From positions 2,604,001 to 2,668,000 of the forward strand of contig NZ_JBANDL010000002.1 of NCBI RefSeq assembly GCF_037027445.1: a stretch of DNA of 64,000 nucleotides, given 5' to 3'. Below, piece by piece: positions 7,854 to 15,420 of the stretch; positions within the stretch are counted from its first letter, which is position 1, and the number at the start of each line of letters is the position of its first letter. The stretch is from Lysobacter firmicutimachus. GTDB taxonomy: Bacteria > Pseudomonadota > Gammaproteobacteria > Xanthomonadales > Xanthomonadaceae. The notes beneath the pieces are model-generated. The model saw nothing but the letters and a program-made list of their open reading frames with translations, made no database searches and was not told the origin of the DNA. The translations under genes were made by a program, and so were the position numbers.

Positions 7854-9518
7854 ATGCGTGCGCGAAAGCAAGGCAACGGCTTGACCGTCAGAGCGATCGC
7901 AGGAACCAACACCGTCCTGCTCGCAATGAGCATGGACGAGGCCGCCCGCAAGGGCTGCCTGGGCTTCGCGATTCAGCGCACCGATCACACCGAGGACGAA
8001 AAGTACTGGATGCGCGGCCACAAGGTCTTCGCCGACACCGGCGCGCACGTGGCCGCGGGCCAGGATGTCTCCAGTCGATCCCATCCTTTCCAGTCGTTTC
8101 AGTGGTGCGACTATACCGCCAAGCCCGAGCACGACTACAGCTATCGGGTCGTGCCGTTGTTCGGTTCGCCGGGAAATTTGGCCGAAGGCGATGGGATCGC
8201 GGTGAAAGTGAGCACCGAGCCGAACAACGACGGCCGCCACGGCGTGTACTTCAATCGCGGCGCCTGTTCGTCGCAGGCCTATGCGCGCAATTTCGAGAAC
8301 AAGCACCCCAAGGACGTGGGTCCCGCCGCCTACGATTGGCTATCGCGTGGATTGTTCGAAGGAATGGCGGCCTTCATCGCGCGCGCCAAAGACGCCTCCT
8401 ATGCGTTGCATGGCGCCATTTACGAGTTCCAGCGCCCCGAAGCGCTGAGCGCGCTCAAAGCCGCCCGCGGCCGCAAGGCCAAGGTAAAAGTCGTCTTCGA
8501 CGCCATCCCCGGCGCAAACAAACCCAAAGAAAAGAACCTGAGCGCGATCGCCTCCGCCAAGCTTGTCCGGGAATCGTCCGGAAAGACCAAGGGCACGATC
8601 ATGCACAACAAATTCCTCGTGCTCAGCCACCGGAACCAGCCCATAGCCGTGTGGACGGGCTCGACGAACTGGACCGAAAACGGCATCTACGGACATTCCA
8701 ATTGCGGCCACGTCATAGAAGGCGCCGATATCGCGCAGCACTACCTGGACTACTGGACTCAGTTGTCCGGCGACCAGGCCTCCGAGGCGAATCGCGACTG
8801 GATGGACGAAAACGCCCCCGCGCCGCCTTCGCCTTGGTCGGACAAGACAGTCGCCGTGTTCTCTCCCAGAAACGACCTGTCGGTGCTGGATTGGTACGCC
8901 GAGCTTGCCGCATCGGCCAAAGCGGCCCTGTTCATGACCTTCGCCTTCGGCATGAACCGGCGCTTCCTCGAGGTCTACGAAAAGGACGACGACGTCCTGC
9001 GTTACGCCCTGATGGAGAAAGAGGGCAACGGCGCCGGGCTCGCGCAGGGGAAAATCGATATCCGGCGCATTCGCGCCCGGCGCAACGTAATCGTTGCGGT
9101 GGCCAACAACCTTCAACTGAATGTGCTCGATCGCTGGGTGGCCGAACGTCGGGCGCTCAGCCACGAAGCCAACGTCAAATGGATCCACACCAAGTACGCC
9201 CTGATCGACCCGCTGGGCAACAACCCGGTGGTCATTACCGGATCGGCGAATTTCAGCGAAGCGTCGACCCTGTCCAACGACGAAAACATGCTGGTGATCC
9301 GCGGCGACAAGCGGGTGGCGGATATCTACCTGACCGAGTTCATGCGCTTGCACTCGCATTACGCCTTCAGGGAAGCGGTCAAGATCGCTCGCGATAACGG
9401 GGAAGACTTCGAAGCCGAACGCGCACCGTTGGCGCCCGACGACAGTTGGCAAAAGGACCACTACAAGAAGGGCCACGATCGATGGTTGCGGCGGCGCTAT
9501 TTCGCCGATGTTGATTAG
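7854..9518 (+). CDS. Phospholipase D-like protein with two HKD motifs
   Basis: A 554-residue protein with two HxK(x)4D-type motifs: HNKFLVL at about residues 251-257 followed by WTGSTNWTENG, and HTKYALID at about 445-452 followed by TGSANFSEAS. This pair forms one PLD active site that cleaves phosphodiesters through a phosphohistidine intermediate; nucleases and phospholipases share it. In the first motif the Asp position is not conserved (HNKFLVLSH), which is worth noting. The start at 7854 is preceded by AGGGGG; the long in-frame upstream stretch overlaps the methyltransferase and is not protein-like. There is no signal peptide, so a cytoplasmic or particle-delivered role fits better than secretion. 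It could be a defence nuclease or an effector, but neither is shown. Confidence 0.88.
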   Translation: MRARKQGNGLTVRAIAGTNTVLLAMSMDEAARKGCLGFAIQRTDHTEDEKYWMRGHKVFADTGAHVAAGQDVSSRSHPFQSFQWCDYTAKPEHDYSYRVVPLFGSPGNLAEGDGIAVKVSTEPNNDGRHGVYFNRGACSSQAYARNFENKHPKDVGPAAYDWLSRGLFEGMAAFIARAKDASYALHGAIYEFQRPEALSALKAARGRKAKVKVVFDAIPGANKPKEKNLSAIASAKLVRESSGKTKGTIMHNKFLVLSHRNQPIAVWTGSTNWTENGIYGHSNCGHVIEGADIAQHYLDYWTQLSGDQASEANRDWMDENAPAPPSPWSDKTVAVFSPRNDLSVLDWYAELAASAKAALFMTFAFGMNRRFLEVYEKDDDVLRYALMEKEGNGAGLAQGKIDIRRIRARRNVIVAVANNLQLNVLDRWVAERRALSHEANVKWIHTKYALIDPLGNNPVVITGSANFSEASTLSNDENMLVIRGDKRVADIYLTEFMRLHSHYAFREAVKIARDNGEDFEAERAPLAPDDSWQKDHYKKGHDRWLRRRYFADVD

Positions 9519-9689
9519 CGCGGCGCATTGGTGCCCGCTGCGGACCCGGGCAGCCTCGCCGGCCAGCCAGAGAAGCGAGCAACGGCGCGGGGGCGGGCAC
9601 GGTCATCCGACCGACTGGCGGCCCGCAAACGAGTTATCCGGTCCGGTAGAACGGAGGCATGCAAGCCGCTCGTTCCGCCTGACCGGCGC

Positions 9690-10904
9690 TCACCCCTTGA
9701 AGCCTTCCGGTACGCCGGGGACGTCATTGAGGTCCAGTTCCAGGCGCACCCCCTCGCTGGTCTGCGCTCCCACGGTGAAGGCTTCCTGGGCCACGATCTT
9801 CAGTTCGGCGACACCGTCGACGGGCGCCACGTCGTGCTCGGCCGTGGCAAACGTGGGATGGAGGTAGAAGCGCACCGGCCCGTTCAGCGGTGGACCTCCG
9901 GGCAGCGGACTCACCGTCAGTCTCACGCCGTACTTGGAACCGCCCTCGGTCAGTTGCGTCACCTCGGCCTGGAGCTGGTATCCCCCGACGACCGCTTGTC
10001 CGCCGAAGCTGCCTTTGTGCGGATCGCTGTTCCAGAGTCCCTTCCAGGACTCTTCCACACGCGCTCGGGTGTCCATGCCGACGCCCACGGCGCTTGCCGC
10101 CAGTGCGTCGGCCGACGGCCTCGCGGGACCGGCCTTGCTCAAGAACCCCACCGCTTCCTCCAGTTCCGATGCGACCATCTGCGCGCGATCCTGCGCCTGG
10201 TCGCGCTCCTGCAGGGTCTGCTCGAGCGTCTCGACCGCTTGTAGGGCCCGTTCCTGCGCCTGGTCGCGCTCCCGCTCCGCCAATTCCCTTGCGCGCTTGA
10301 GTTCGGAAATGCTGCTTTGGTTGTCTTCCAGGAAAAGGGAGAAGTCCGTGCGGGTCCAGATGTAGCACGTCAGGAACCCGACCAGCGCGCTGGCCAGGAG
10401 GATGCAGCCCGCGATAACGGCGCCGCCTTTCCATCCCCAGCCTACGGCGGCCATCCGGGAGATTTCCGAGAAACCCTCGGCCAGCTCTCGCGCCTGCACC
10501 AGGCTCACGCCGACGATGATCTTGGTCAGCCAGTCGCTGATCTGTTCGAGGTTCGTGTTGTCGGTGAAACCGGACCGGACCGCATCAGTTTTCACCGTGA
10601 GCGCTCGGGGAATGCCGAACAGAAATCCGATCAGCGCACCCGCGGCCGCGGAGGCGCTGATCGCGAAAGTGACGGAGCCGAACTTGAAGAGCAGCGTGCC
10701 GGGTTCGGCCGACATCAGCAGTGCGCCGACGATCAGGATGATCACGGAAGTCACCACCACGTTGCGGAACGCCTCGATCCGGATCGCCGGGATCTCGCCT
10801 CCGGCGGTCCTGGCGCCGTGGGTGTCCTTGGCGTTTTTCGTGCTCTCCGGGTTGCCCCGGGCAACGGCGGCTTGCGTCCCTTCGCGCTGCGGTTGAGCGT
10901 TCAT
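9690..10904 (-). CDS. Membrane protein with coiled coil and prokaryotic YEATS domain
   Basis: A 404-residue protein in three parts. Residues about 45-95 hold two transmembrane segments (VVVTSVIILIVGALLM and an Ala/Gly-rich segment ending GFLFGIPRAL), with a third near 165-190. A heptad-rich coiled coil follows (about 200-255; RARELAERERDQAQER, then ETLEQTLQERDQAQDRA). The last 130 residues form a beta-rich domain with FYLHPTF and GAFTVGAQ-like signatures typical of prokaryotic YEATS (pYEATS), here reading QEAFTVGAQTSEGVRLELDL. pYEATS domains are known from predicted signalling and conflict systems and are thought to bind modified proteins or other ligands at membranes. The start is placed at MNAQPQ because AAGGAAGG precedes it. 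Its position beside the eCIS regulator is suggestive only. Confidence 0.8.
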   Translation of the reverse strand: MNAQPQREGTQAAVARGNPESTKNAKDTHGARTAGGEIPAIRIEAFRNVVVTSVIILIVGALLMSAEPGTLLFKFGSVTFAISASAAAGALIGFLFGIPRALTVKTDAVRSGFTDNTNLEQISDWLTKIIVGVSLVQARELAEGFSEISRMAAVGWGWKGGAVIAGCILLASALVGFLTCYIWTRTDFSLFLEDNQSSISELKRARELAERERDQAQERALQAVETLEQTLQERDQAQDRAQMVASELEEAVGFLSKAGPARPSADALAASAVGVGMDTRARVEESWKGLWNSDPHKGSFGGQAVVGGYQLQAEVTQLTEGGSKYGVRLTVSPLPGGPPLNGPVRFYLHPTFATAEHDVAPVDGVAELKIVAQEAFTVGAQTSEGVRLELDLNDVPGVPEGFKG

Positions 10905-11699
10905 GGGCCTTCCTTTGTTCTTGTCCAACCCGTCACAACGGCGCCCGGCCGGGGCTGCGGCCTGCCCCGGAGCGCAAGCGCTGGGACGAGCGTCGCCCCA
11001 GCCTGGGCGGCCGACTGGGGGGCGCAGTCATCGGAACCGCTTGACCGGGACCGGCCCCTGGATGCGGGAATGCCAGTCCGCACCCAGTCCCGGGATGCCA
11101 CTGGCGTCTCATAGTGTTCAGCGAGAGGGCGCTTCATCCAAACGCCGAAGGCAGTCCCACCGGGGATGGTGCGTACTACGACCACAGCGGGGCGCCATCG
11201 CGGCACGAGGATTCGTGTCCGGTCGCCGGGCGGCCTGACGTTGCCCCGGAGTATCCAATCGAGCGCGCGACTCGCGCGGAGAGGCGCACAGCCATGGACG
11301 GTCGCGCGGCACCGCTGGGGAAAAAGCTTCCGTGGGAAGCGTCGCCGTTGAAACGGACAGGGCGCCTGGCTCATGCGGGCGTTGGAGCCCGATCCTCTCG
11401 GCGGCGCTCGCCGGTGTTCCATCGATCGGCGGCGCCGATGCCTCCTGGTCAAGGGCAACGTTTCCGCCGGGACGAGCTCGCAGACATCCGGCTTTTCCGG
11501 AACGCCACGCCGTCCGTCATCGCCTTCGCATCGCAGACGCAGGTGAACACCGACGGCGCCCCGGACGGCTAACAGGGCGGAACGTCCCGAGGAGATTGCG
11601 GTGGCCCTAACATGAAAGCCCAAGAACAGTTTCCGGCCCCCCGTTGGTTTCGTGTTCCAGCGTTTCCGGGAATAAACTCCGATCAACTGCCGCGTCAAT
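10905..11699. other. About 800 bases without a convincing gene
   Basis: The region between the pYEATS gene and the sigma-54 activator gene is open in several frames on both strands, but all translations are Arg/Ser/Pro-rich without recognisable motifs. The last 130 bases are less GC-rich and probably contain the activator's own promoter. No tRNA-like or long hairpin structure was seen. Confidence 0.5.
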
Positions 11700-11719
11700 A
11701 TTGCGTGGAGAAACGCAAT
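11700..11719 (+). promoter_or_regulatory. Inverted repeat enclosing the RBS and start codon of the activator gene
   Basis: ATTGCGT-GGAGAA-ACGCAAT is a perfect 7-base inverted repeat. The loop holds the Shine-Dalgarno sequence GGAG and the right arm ends inside the ATG at 11718. It could be an mRNA hairpin limiting translation, or a DNA operator for feedback control. Confidence 0.5.
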
Positions 11720-12746
11720 GGCTAGGGATGGTCAGTCCGCATCGCGCCAGAGCGGCTTCGCCTCAGCCATGCTGGGGCAGTCCGAGGCTTACGGACAGAT
11801 GCGCGCGCTGCTGCATCGCTATGCCGGTTGCGACGTGCAGGTGCTGATCGAGGGCGAGACGGGTACGGGCAAGGAACTCGCCGCCAGGGAAATCCACTAT
11901 CTCAGCGAACGCAGCGAACGGCCGTTCGTACCCGTGAACTGCGGCGCGCTTCCCGACAACCTCATCGAGAACGAGCTGTTCGGGCACGAGCGCGGCGCCT
12001 ATACCGACGCCCGGAGCGCGCAGCCGGGGCTGATCGAACACGCGAGCGGTGGAACCCTGTTCCTCGACGAGGTGGATTCGCTTTCCAGCAAGGCGCAAGT
12101 GACCCTGCTTCGTTTCCTTGAGAACAACGAGTACCGCCCCGTTGGCGGAGGCGCGACGCGTGTGTCGACCGCCCGCGTGCTCGCAGCCTCCAATGCCTGC
12201 CTGGAAGCGCAGGCGGCGGCCGGCCTGTTCCGGCGCGATCTGCTCTACCGGCTCAACGCGCTGTACGTGCGCCTGCCGCCCCTGAGGGAGCGCGAAGGCG
12301 ACATACCGATGCTTGCCCGACACTTCCTGCGGCAGGTGGCCCTGCGGATGGAGCGGCCGGAAAAGCGCTGGACGGAAGAGGCGCAACGGGTGCTCGACGC
12401 GCACAGCTGGCCGGGCAATGTGCGCGAGCTGGAGAACGTGGTATTACGGGCGTATCTGGGGACCGAAGGCGCGACGATAGGCGCCTCCATCCTCCACGAC
12501 TTCATCGCGCCTGCGGCCGATCTTGCGCCGGCCACGCTTGCCGGCGTGTCCATGGCCGGCGCCGACCTGCACTTTGTTTCCGCGAAACGCAACGCCATGT
12601 GCGCGTTCGAGCGATCCTTCCTGTTGGACCTGATGGCGCGAACCGCGGGCAACATCAGTGCCGCAGCGCGCCTGTCCGGCACGGAGCGGAGGCAGCTGGG
12701 CAAGTTGCTGAAGAAGCACGGCATCGAGGCGACCGCGCTCCGCTAG
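11718..12746 (+). CDS. Sigma-54-dependent transcriptional activator (bacterial enhancer-binding protein), no sensor domain
   Basis: A 342-residue AAA+ activator of RpoN promoters. Walker A is GETGTGKE (46-53), Walker B is LFLDEVD (114-120), and the arginine-finger region is FRRDLLYRLNAL. A Fis-type helix-turn-helix closes the protein (ISAAARLSGTERRQLGKLLKKHG). Only about 17 residues precede the AAA+ domain, so there is no receiver, GAF or PAS domain; activity must be set by expression level, a partner protein or a ligand on the AAA+ domain. The loop that normally reads GAFTGA and contacts sigma-54 reads GAYTDA at residues 93-98. The gene lies about 270 bases upstream of the eCIS operon, which has a sigma-54 promoter, so it is the likely dedicated switch. 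Confidence 0.92.
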   Translation: MARDGQSASRQSGFASAMLGQSEAYGQMRALLHRYAGCDVQVLIEGETGTGKELAAREIHYLSERSERPFVPVNCGALPDNLIENELFGHERGAYTDARSAQPGLIEHASGGTLFLDEVDSLSSKAQVTLLRFLENNEYRPVGGGATRVSTARVLAASNACLEAQAAAGLFRRDLLYRLNALYVRLPPLREREGDIPMLARHFLRQVALRMERPEKRWTEEAQRVLDAHSWPGNVRELENVVLRAYLGTEGATIGASILHDFIAPAADLAPATLAGVSMAGADLHFVSAKRNAMCAFERSFLLDLMARTAGNISAAARLSGTERRQLGKLLKKHGIEATALR

Positions 12747-12864
12747 CGCAGGGCCTGCTTCATCTCCCTGAGCGCCCCTCCATGTGCGACGGTTCGACCG
12801 GAGCGCCCTTCTCCGGGATCGAAGCCGGCGCCGCCCGGCACGCGATTTCTCGCCCGCCGAAGAT

Positions 12865-12914
12865 GGGTGTTGACTGACCCGCCGCGCTTGAAAACCGGGT
12901 CAAACATGACCCGG
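12865..12914. promoter_or_regulatory. Two upstream activating palindromes for the eCIS promoter
   Basis: Site 2 is the perfect palindrome CCGGGTCA-AACA-TGACCCGG (12895-12914). Site 1 (12865-12880) has the same plan, GGGTGT-TGAC-TGACCC, with one intact half. The centres are 32 bases apart, about three helical turns, and lie roughly 95 and 127 bases upstream of the predicted transcription start. This is the usual position for an enhancer-binding protein's sites. There is no T-run after site 2, so it is unlikely to be a terminator. Confidence 0.65.
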
Positions 12915-12973
12915 CCGCCTCCCGGCTCGACGCGCAACGCCCGGAATAGAGCCCTTTCTCGCTTTCTCGGCGT

Positions 12974-12989
12974 TGGTACGACATTTGCT
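12974..12989 (+). promoter_or_regulatory. Sigma-54 (-24/-12) promoter of the eCIS operon
   Basis: TGGTACG-ACAT-TTGCT matches the RpoN consensus TGGCACG-N4-TTGCW with one change (C to T). The invariant GG (12975-12976) and GC (12987-12988) are 12 bases apart, as required. Transcription should start near 13000, about 17 bases before the first eCIS ATG, leaving just room for the GGAGG ribosome-binding site at 13006-13010. A 13-base palindrome, GCTTGAATCAAGC (12987-12999), overlaps the -12 element and start site. Confidence 0.78.
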
Positions 12990-13016
12990 TGAATCAAGCT
13001 GACGCGGAGGTGACGC

Positions 13017-13289
13017 ATGGGACCTAAGGAAAGCCTGGAGCGACACGCCGGGGGTGAAGTAGAGGACGCGGTGTTGGCCTATCTGGCGCAGCATCCCGAT
13101 GCCGCCGACACGCTCGACGGCATCGTGAGCTGGTGGTTGCCGCAGCAACGCTATGAAACCCAACGCCACCGCATCGAGCAGGCCTTGAAACAACTGATCG
13201 AGCGGGGCCAGCTGCGCTGCGACCGTCTTCCCGGCGGCGCCGTGCTGTACGCGCTCAGTCGCGCCGGGCCTCCGCAACAGCCGAACTGA
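13017..13289 (+). CDS. Small winged-helix-like protein at the head of the eCIS operon
   Basis: A 90-residue cytoplasmic protein, the first gene behind the sigma-54 promoter with a strong GGAGG site. The segment VEDAVLAYLAQHPDAADTLDGI, then RHRIEQALKQLIERGQLRCDRL followed by a GAVLYALS strand, has the helix-helix-helix-wing pattern of small winged-helix DNA-binding proteins. That suggests a local regulator, for example one modulating eCIS expression, but no family could be named with certainty. It could equally be a protein-binding wing domain used in assembly. Confidence 0.65.
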   Translation: MGPKESLERHAGGEVEDAVLAYLAQHPDAADTLDGIVSWWLPQQRYETQRHRIEQALKQLIERGQLRCDRLPGGAVLYALSRAGPPQQPN

Positions 13290-13304
13290 TCGACGGACCC
13301 CGCA

Positions 13305-13448
13305 ATGGCCAAGGAGATCGCCATGCAAGCCACACCGCGCCATCCAGGCGTCCCCGTCGAGGAGACCACGGGCGGTGCGCGCGGCTTCATGAACACGGCC
13401 GCATCGTTGGTTGCCTCTGCCGTTCGTCATCGGGAGGACGGCAGATGA
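13305..13448 (+). CDS. 47-residue ORF with a sheath-like N-terminal motif
   Basis: A short open frame (47 codons from 13305; an internal ATG at 13323 has a better ribosome-binding site, AAGGAG, giving 41 residues). Its stop overlaps the start of the cap gene (ATGATG), suggesting translational coupling. The peptide contains PRHPGVPVEETTGGARGF, which resembles the N-terminal TPGVYxEE strand of contractile sheath proteins, including both sheaths encoded downstream. It may be a tiny assembly factor or just a leader that couples translation. No family is recognised. Confidence 0.45.
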   Translation: MAKEIAMQATPRHPGVPVEETTGGARGFMNTAASLVASAVRHREDGR

Positions 13449-14047
13449 TGGTCGAGGCCATGACATTGCTGCTCAAGCAGCTCAACGACTACGTCGCGCA
13501 AGCGGACGGTGGTGCGCCCGGCGCGCCGGTGCAGGCCGTCTGGGGCAACGTCGCGCAGTTGGAGCGCCCGGAGGTGGCGAGCGAGCTCGAGAACCACATC
13601 GTGCTGACTTTGGTGAACCTCGAGGAAGAGCGCACGCTCAAGAACGGCAGGTCGTTCGCGACCGTGGGCCCATCGGATATCGCGTATCGCAACCGTCCGG
13701 TTCATCTGAACCTCTTCGTGCTGTTCACGGCGAACTACCGGAACTACGGCACGGCGCTGCGCCGGCTTTCGCAGGTTCTGGCCTTCTTCCAGGGCAAGCA
13801 GAAGTTCACGTTGGCGAACTCGCCGGGCGCGCTGCCGCAGGTGCCCATCGCCGAGTTCTCGTTAACCATGGATCTGCTGTCGCCGACGTTCGAGGAGGTC
13901 AATCACCTCTGGGGGTTCCTCGGCGCCAAGCAGGTCGCTTCGGTCCTCTATCGCGGTCGCCTGGTCGCGATCTCCGACGACCGCGTGCTGGCCGGCGGCG
14001 GCCGCATCCGCGAGATCGACGTCCTGAGCCGGGATGCGACCCAATGA
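13445..14047 (+). CDS. eCIS cap/tube terminator, DUF4255 (Afp16/Pvc16-like)
   Basis: A 200-residue protein matching the DUF4255 (Pvc16 N-terminal) family. It opens with MTLLLKQLNDYV and has the conserved region VLTLVNLEEERTLKN, followed by RPVHLNLFVLFTANYRNYGTAL and LRRLSQVLAFFQGKQKF. In Afp and PVC particles this protein caps the distal end of the tube and sheath and sets particle length; length is typical. It overlaps the preceding small ORF and the next gene by four bases each, so all three are translated as a coupled unit. Placing the cap gene first differs from the Afp and PVC loci, where it is last. Confidence 0.88.
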   Translation: MMVEAMTLLLKQLNDYVAQADGGAPGAPVQAVWGNVAQLERPEVASELENHIVLTLVNLEEERTLKNGRSFATVGPSDIAYRNRPVHLNLFVLFTANYRNYGTALRRLSQVLAFFQGKQKFTLANSPGALPQVPIAEFSLTMDLLSPTFEEVNHLWGFLGAKQVASVLYRGRLVAISDDRVLAGGGRIREIDVLSRDATQ

Positions 14048-15417
14048 TCCGCTACCGGACTTTGTTCGAGGTCGATATCGTCCACGATTACTTCGTGAAT
14101 CGCGGCGAGGTCGTGATCGAAGCGCAGCCGGACGAGGATCGGGCCGCGTTGGCGGCCTTGTACTCCACCGCTGACGTCTTCGAAATCGAACCCGATGCGC
14201 CTACGCGCGCAGCTCTGGCAGGGCACAAGCTTTTGTTCCGCAGCACGCGCAGCGGTTTCATCGTCGTCGTCCAGGCCGATGCATCGACGCCTCCGCGCCC
14301 CATCATCGCTCCCGGCGATGGGTTCAGGCTGGCGTTTGTGCTGCGCCTGCGCGATGCGCGGTTCGCGAACTACACGGAACTCGGGCCGCCATCGAGCTTC
14401 TACCGGTTCGGCAACGACGCGCAGAATCGAGTGGCCGGCGTCAGCTATCTCTCGCGGCCGATCCCCGCATTCGATACGACCCGCCGATACCTCGTTGGAG
14501 AGGTGAGATCCCAGGCGGCGGGCTCGACGTTCGACCTCTTCCTGGCGCTGCGGGACACCGGGCCGGCCGCAACGCCGGTCGCGGCGGACTGGCGGCGTAT
14601 CCCGGCCGACACGTTCAGCGCCGGCGAGACTTACCAATCCGGAGCGATCGTCCTCGCCGCAAACCGCGTCTACCGCGCGCTCGTGAACGCGCCGGGGACG
14701 AATCTGGCGAATGCGGCGGAGTGGCAGCCCCTGGAGCTGCTCGGCAACCAGTACGCCTCCGCCACGGACGCGATGGGCGTCGAGTTTGCGTTCGCGACGC
14801 TCGACATCGCTGCAGCCGCCTTGTCGAGCACCATCGTGCGCATTACCCGGGCCGGCGCAGCGGCTCCGGTTTCCGAGCAGCCGTTTGCGGCAGAGCAGGG
14901 CACGCTGAGCCGGGTGCAGGTCGATTTGCGCACGATGCCTTCCGGGACCTACCGACTGGAAGTCCTGGACGACACCCAGACCGCGGTTCCAGGCCAGTCC
15001 CGGTCGATCTTCGTCGCTGCCGACGCGCGCTCGACCGGCGCCTTCGGCGTGATCGAGATCCGGTCCGGCACCGCGGACTATGCGCTGCTCGACGGGGCCG
15101 GCGCGTTGCGCTCCCCGCGGTATGCGCTGCGCTTCCTCAATCGCGCGACCCGTTGGCGCTACATCTTTCCCGCGCCGCAGGCGGTCGGCGCGGGAGCGGA
15201 CGTCGCCCATGAAGGCTTGGATCAGCGCGTGCTCGTGACGGCCGCCGCACGTCCGTTGTCGCGCTTCGGCCCGGGATCTCTCCTCCAGGCCAACGTCGTG
15301 GCGACCCCGGCCTCCGAAGAGATCCTGCTCCCAGCGCCCGACGTCGAGCGCATGCGGCGAGAAAACGCCGAATGGTTCTCCGAAACCCATCTGCCGAACC
15401 TGACCGTAGGACCGTAA
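14044..15417 (+). CDS. eCIS-associated protein of unknown function with CBM5/12-like module
   Basis: A 457-residue protein encoded between the cap and first sheath genes, overlapping the cap gene by ATGA. It starts MIRYRTLFEVDIVHDYFVNRG, a pattern shared by uncharacterised proteins in other eCIS loci. Near the middle, GETYQSGAIVLAANRVYRAL followed by NLANAAEWQPL resembles the small chitin-binding CBM5/12 fold. The rest is rich in beta-strands. No signal peptide or membrane segment is present. A role on the particle surface or at the cap is plausible from position but not demonstrated. Confidence 0.6.
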   Translation: MIRYRTLFEVDIVHDYFVNRGEVVIEAQPDEDRAALAALYSTADVFEIEPDAPTRAALAGHKLLFRSTRSGFIVVVQADASTPPRPIIAPGDGFRLAFVLRLRDARFANYTELGPPSSFYRFGNDAQNRVAGVSYLSRPIPAFDTTRRYLVGEVRSQAAGSTFDLFLALRDTGPAATPVAADWRRIPADTFSAGETYQSGAIVLAANRVYRALVNAPGTNLANAAEWQPLELLGNQYASATDAMGVEFAFATLDIAAAALSSTIVRITRAGAAAPVSEQPFAAEQGTLSRVQVDLRTMPSGTYRLEVLDDTQTAVPGQSRSIFVAADARSTGAFGVIEIRSGTADYALLDGAGALRSPRYALRFLNRATRWRYIFPAPQAVGAGADVAHEGLDQRVLVTAAARPLSRFGPGSLLQANVVATPASEEILLPAPDVERMRRENAEWFSETHLPNLTVGP

Positions 15418-15420
15418 CCC

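Noticed and set aside
10901..11698. A 265-residue minus-strand frame between the pYEATS and activator genes
   Set aside because: Arg/Pro-rich composition, no motif and no ribosome-binding site; typical chance frame in GC-rich DNA.
12895..12914. Palindrome as a terminator for the activator gene
   Set aside because: No T-run follows, it lies 150 bases after the stop, and its position and sister site suit an activator-binding element better.
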